From CBCXVS01 sp965178525 (lineage in GTDB: Bacteria > Tectomicrobia > Entotheonellia > Entotheonellales > Entotheonellaceae): a stretch of 9,069 nucleotides of DNA. The notes beneath the pieces are model-generated. The model made no database searches and was not told where the DNA came from. It saw nothing but the letters and a program-made list of their open reading frames with translations. Each line of letters opens with the position of its first letter. Position 1 is the stretch's first letter. Shown here in pieces: positions 6,720 through 9,069 of this stretch. The translations under genes were made by a program, and so were the position numbers. The stretch spans positions 1 to 9,069 of the forward strand of contig CBCXVS010000297.1 of NCBI GenBank assembly GCA_965178525.1, in the 5' to 3' direction.

Positions 6720-6783
6720 GTAGGGTCAGGTCTCCCAACGCACACGGTGTCATCGACGATGTGCGTTGGGAGACTTGACCCTA
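6720..6783. repeat. 24-bp-arm palindromic element (REP/MITE-like)
   Basis: The left arm 6721-6744 (begins TAGGGTCAGGTCTCCC) is the reverse complement of the right arm 6760-6783 (ends GGGAGACTTGACCCTA) at 23 of 24 positions. The one difference (G6729 opposite T6775) is a G-U pair in RNA. The loop is 15 bases. A GTAG tetranucleotide sits at 6720-6723, at the left edge; GTAG or GGAG next to a palindrome is typical of REP sequences mobilised by RAYT (REP-associated tyrosine) transposases. No poly-T follows on the plus strand, so it is not a standard terminator. It begins three bases after the stop of the partner gene and ends 34 bases before the ATG of the ribbon-helix-helix gene, so it may also affect their mRNA. 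The element class is inferred. Confidence 0.8.
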
Positions 6784-6817
6784 TCCAAACGTGCAGCACC
6801 AAACGAAAAGAGATATT

Positions 6818-7102
6818 ATGAAAGCCGAAACACTTGAGAAGCGGATGCAAAAGGACCGGGTGATGGAATCCATCACCATCAGGATGCCAGTAGATGTGAT
6901 CGACGACCTCAAAAAACTCGCTCCCCTGCTGGGCTACAGTGGCTACCAATCCCTATTACGGGCTTACGTGGGGCGCGGTTTACGCGAGGATCTCGACAAG
7001 CTCGAACTATTAGATCGGTTTGCGGACTTTGTCAAGATGTTAAAACGTCGAGGTGTCAATGAAGCGATTATCGATCAAACGCTCAACGAGATGTTGCGAT
7101 GA
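6818..7102 (+). CDS. Ribbon-helix-helix (CopG/MetJ-like) antitoxin-type protein
   Basis: This 94-residue protein carries a ribbon-helix-helix core: strand SITIRMP (18-24), helix VDVIDDLKKLAPLLG (25-39), turn YSGYQ, then helix SLLRAYVGRGLREDL (45-59). A helical C-terminal tail follows (LLDRFADFVKMLKRRGVNEAIIDQTLNEMLR). Ribbon-helix-helix proteins dimerise and bind operator DNA; in this size class most are antitoxins whose C-terminal tail wraps a RelE/BrnT/PIN-type toxin. The A-x-LLG-x-SGYQ-x-L-x-RAY pattern recalls a family often annotated as CopG antitoxin. I chose ATG 6818, with AAGAG just upstream, over the GTG at 6791; Met19 (6845-equivalent ATG in frame) is a further option. No partner toxin follows: the downstream gene is on the other strand and converges with a 22-base gap. 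Confidence 0.75.
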   Translation: MKAETLEKRMQKDRVMESITIRMPVDVIDDLKKLAPLLGYSGYQSLLRAYVGRGLREDLDKLELLDRFADFVKMLKRRGVNEAIIDQTLNEMLR

Positions 7103-7124
7103 CACCACTGTATTTAGCCTGCTT

Positions 7125-9069
7125 TTATCCGCACAAATCATCGAGAAATTCAGACGCGGGATCGACGCCGGTGACCAGTAAATGATCCCGCGCTCGGGTG
7201 CAGGCCACATACAAGAGATGGCGTTCCGTGTTGTAGACCTCGTCGAGGTCAGCATCGTCAGCTACGGTTTCGATGCGCGCCTGCAGCGGTATGACCTCGT
7301 CATCACACGCCATCACGACGACGGCCCGGAACTCCAACCCTTTCGCCAAATGCATGGTACTGACGGCGACGTGGCCAGCTGTGGTTGCCATCTCTTCACG
7401 CAGGGTGATGGCGGCAGCACCTGCGGCTTCGACGGCGGCTTGGGCGCGTTCCAGTTGGTGCTCGGAGCGGACGAACATACCCACTTCATGCGTCTGTAAA
7501 TCGTTTTGTAAATGCTTGGCGATCCATTGGCCGACCGCAGCAATTTCGGCATCTGCGTCATCGAAGCACACCATGGATGGGGCGGGGCCATTAAAGACGG
7601 ATATGGCGCCACGCCGGTTTTCAACATTGCCATCGACATCGGACAGCGAAGGTGGCAGTAGCCGATCGGCATGGCTTCGAATTTGATGCGAAGTGCGATA
7701 GTTAATCCGTAGCGTATGGGAGCGCCCACGAATATCGATACCGAGCGATTTCCAGGAAAACGGCTGCTGAAAAATGCGCTGGCCCAGATCGCCGGTGAAA
7801 AACAGGCTGTCGGCACGTTTGCTTCCGAGGATTGCGAGGAATCGCAGCTCGGCAATCCCGACGTCCTGGGCCTCATCGACCACCACAAAGTCGAAAGGCC
7901 GTTCGCTACGGTTTGTGACGTGGTCGGAAACGCGGCTGAATACTTCCGGCCAGGTGATGAGATGACGACGCGTCAATTCAGTGTGAACCCGTTCGAAAAT
8001 CGACCACAAGAAGTCACGTTGCTTGACACTGAGCCGGGTTTTGCGCCCAAGGCGAGGCGCATCCCGGTAAGCTTCCCATGTCTTCACTTGCCTGGCATCG
8101 ACGATGTCCGACCATTCCCCGAACAGAAAACGGAGCATAAACCGATGCTCGGCAACCTCGGTGGCGGCAGCTTGAAGAAGCGATCGGATCAAGTCTGGCG
8201 ATGCGATATGAGGCTGCCCGAAAACGGCTGTGTATAAGTCGTGCCCAATTCCTTGAAGCGAGTGGACGCGGATACGGTTGCAGACATCCGACGCATTGCC
8301 GGCCAGATACTTCAGTTTGGTTTTCAGAGCGTTGGACAGAACATTGGAGAACGTGGTGAGCAAGACCTGCGCCTGCGGGTGCTGGCGCGCCAAGAAAACC
8401 GCACGGTGCAACGCCACGATCGTCTTGCCGGTGCCGGCAGAGCCTGAAATGCGGGTTGGCCCGTTGGCGGCGCGCTCGACGAATTGGCGCTGCGCGGGGT
8501 GCAGGAAAACGGTCCACTTTTCCCATGGGAACGCGAGGACCCGTTCGAGTTCATCCACATTCGTCAACACCCGAAACCGGCGCTGCGCATCGGGGTGATC
8601 AAACGGATCGGCATCCGCTGGCGCCACCGCAGCGACTTGAGGCGTTCCACCCGTGGCGAATTCCAGCAGCGCTTCGGCCGCTTCCTGTGGGAGATGCTCG
8701 GCGAGCTCGAACACCGTATCCTCCGTGGCCCGTCTCACATCGTCGAGCCACTCGGCTGGCACGCCGTGGCTTAGCAATTCGCCATCGGGAATAGAGGTGA
8801 AGAGTCGCGGCTTTTCCACAGCTGCGATCTCAACCGGCTGGCGGATGACGATCTCTTCAATCCGTTCGCGCACCTCGATCAATTGCGCCGCCCCGGTCTT
8901 GGGATGGCGCGCCATCTTGCGCCGCTCGGCCCAGCGATACGCGACGTCATGGTGTCCAGCATAGCACAACAGCACGCCGGCATGCGTTTTATGCCGAAGT
9001 TCCTCCCGTGATTCGGCGACAACTTGTTGAAATAAAAACTCAAAAGCCTGAAACGAATCGACCTTTGGT
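7125..9069 (-). CDS. UvrD/Rep-like superfamily 1 helicase with RelE/ParE-like front end (5' end outside window)
   Basis: The frame is open to the window edge, so the start lies beyond 9069; the GTG at 8975 is internal. About 647 residues are seen. Numbering from that GTG, the helicase motifs are all present: Walker A GSAGTGKT (178-185), Walker B DEAQD (367-371), motif III GDLGQRIFQ (395-403), motif IV INYRT (424-428), motif V STMHLAKGLEF (539-549) and motif VI YVACTRARDHLLV (589-601). Such proteins unwind DNA 3'-5' using ATP. Before the helicase core, LLCYAGHHDVAYRWAERRKMARHPKTGAAQ resembles the end of a RelE/ParE-fold domain that precedes the helicase in one known class. Residues 34-150 are a charged linker. 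Whether the front domain is intact cannot be told. The neighbouring ribbon-helix-helix gene is convergent, so it is not co-transcribed. Confidence 0.9.
   Translation of the reverse strand, partial: PKVDSFQAFEFLFQQVVAESREELRHKTHAGVLLCYAGHHDVAYRWAERRKMARHPKTGAAQLIEVRERIEEIVIRQPVEIAAVEKPRLFTSIPDGELLSHGVPAEWLDDVRRATEDTVFELAEHLPQEAAEALLEFATGGTPQVAAVAPADADPFDHPDAQRRFRVLTNVDELERVLAFPWEKWTVFLHPAQRQFVERAANGPTRISGSAGTGKTIVALHRAVFLARQHPQAQVLLTTFSNVLSNALKTKLKYLAGNASDVCNRIRVHSLQGIGHDLYTAVFGQPHIASPDLIRSLLQAAATEVAEHRFMLRFLFGEWSDIVDARQVKTWEAYRDAPRLGRKTRLSVKQRDFLWSIFERVHTELTRRHLITWPEVFSRVSDHVTNRSERPFDFVVVDEAQDVGIAELRFLAILGSKRADSLFFTGDLGQRIFQQPFSWKSLGIDIRGRSHTLRINYRTSHQIRSHADRLLPPSLSDVDGNVENRRGAISVFNGPAPSMVCFDDADAEIAAVGQWIAKHLQNDLQTHEVGMFVRSEHQLERAQAAVEAAGAAAITLREEMATTAGHVAVSTMHLAKGLEFRAVVVMACDDEVIPLQARIETVADDADLDEVYNTERHLLYVACTRARDHLLVTGVDPASEFLDDLCG

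Noticed and set aside
6720..6783. Palindrome as a rho-independent terminator
   Set aside because: The stem is strong but neither side has a U-tract, and the arms are far longer than usual for terminators.
7716..8237. Plus-strand open frame of 173 codons opposite the helicase
   Set aside because: It is antisense to helicase motifs that are all intact on the minus strand, and shows no recognisable domain or ribosome site.
8973..8975. GTG as the true start of the helicase
   Set aside because: The same frame continues open to the window edge with protein-like sequence, and the HHD...WAERRK motif would be left as a bare N-terminal stub.

Overview
The window looks like chromosomal DNA of an uncultured Gram-negative-type bacterium with fairly high GC (upper fifties by eye). 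An AAA/cyclase-style TPR tail, a CaiA/FadE-like acyl-CoA dehydrogenase pair, a UbiB-type kinase and a MOP-family flippase together recall deltaproteobacterial or Tectomicrobia/Entotheonella-like genomes. That placement is an impression from gene content, because there is no rRNA or other taxonomic marker here.

Left part (1-4393), plus strand: the C-terminal 402 residues of a large TPR protein; a promoter-like site and ribosome binding site leading into the wreck of an acyl-CoA dehydrogenase gene (N-terminal 23 residues joined to a degenerate C-terminal tail); an intact 376-residue acyl-CoA dehydrogenase homologue that lacks the usual catalytic glutamate; a short spacer with a heptamer tandem repeat inside an inverted repeat; and a full-length AarF/UbiB/ABC1-family protein. 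The dead gene and the intact dehydrogenase appear to have been a translationally coupled pair, as in heteromeric acyl-CoA dehydrogenases, so the survivor may be an orphan non-catalytic subunit.

Middle (4394-6164): a 250-base gap with a 14-bp tandem duplication, then a complete multi-pass lipid-linked oligosaccharide flippase of the MOP superfamily.

Right part (6165-9069) has an accessory character. It holds a HicA-like small protein (TTG start) with a small acidic partner, a 63-bp near-perfect palindrome (24-bp arms) resembling a REP/MITE element, a ribbon-helix-helix antitoxin-like protein with no toxin beside it, and, converging on it from the minus strand, a UvrD/Rep-like superfamily 1 helicase whose start lies beyond the window. 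The N-terminus of the helicase as far as seen (HHDVAYRWAERRK and the following HPKTGA) matches the RelE/ParE-like front domain known in one class of bacterial UvrD-like helicases. This cluster of toxin-antitoxin-like parts around a palindrome is the best place to look for something undescribed, although each part belongs to, or resembles, a known family. No tRNA, rRNA, CRISPR array, integrase or transposase gene was seen.
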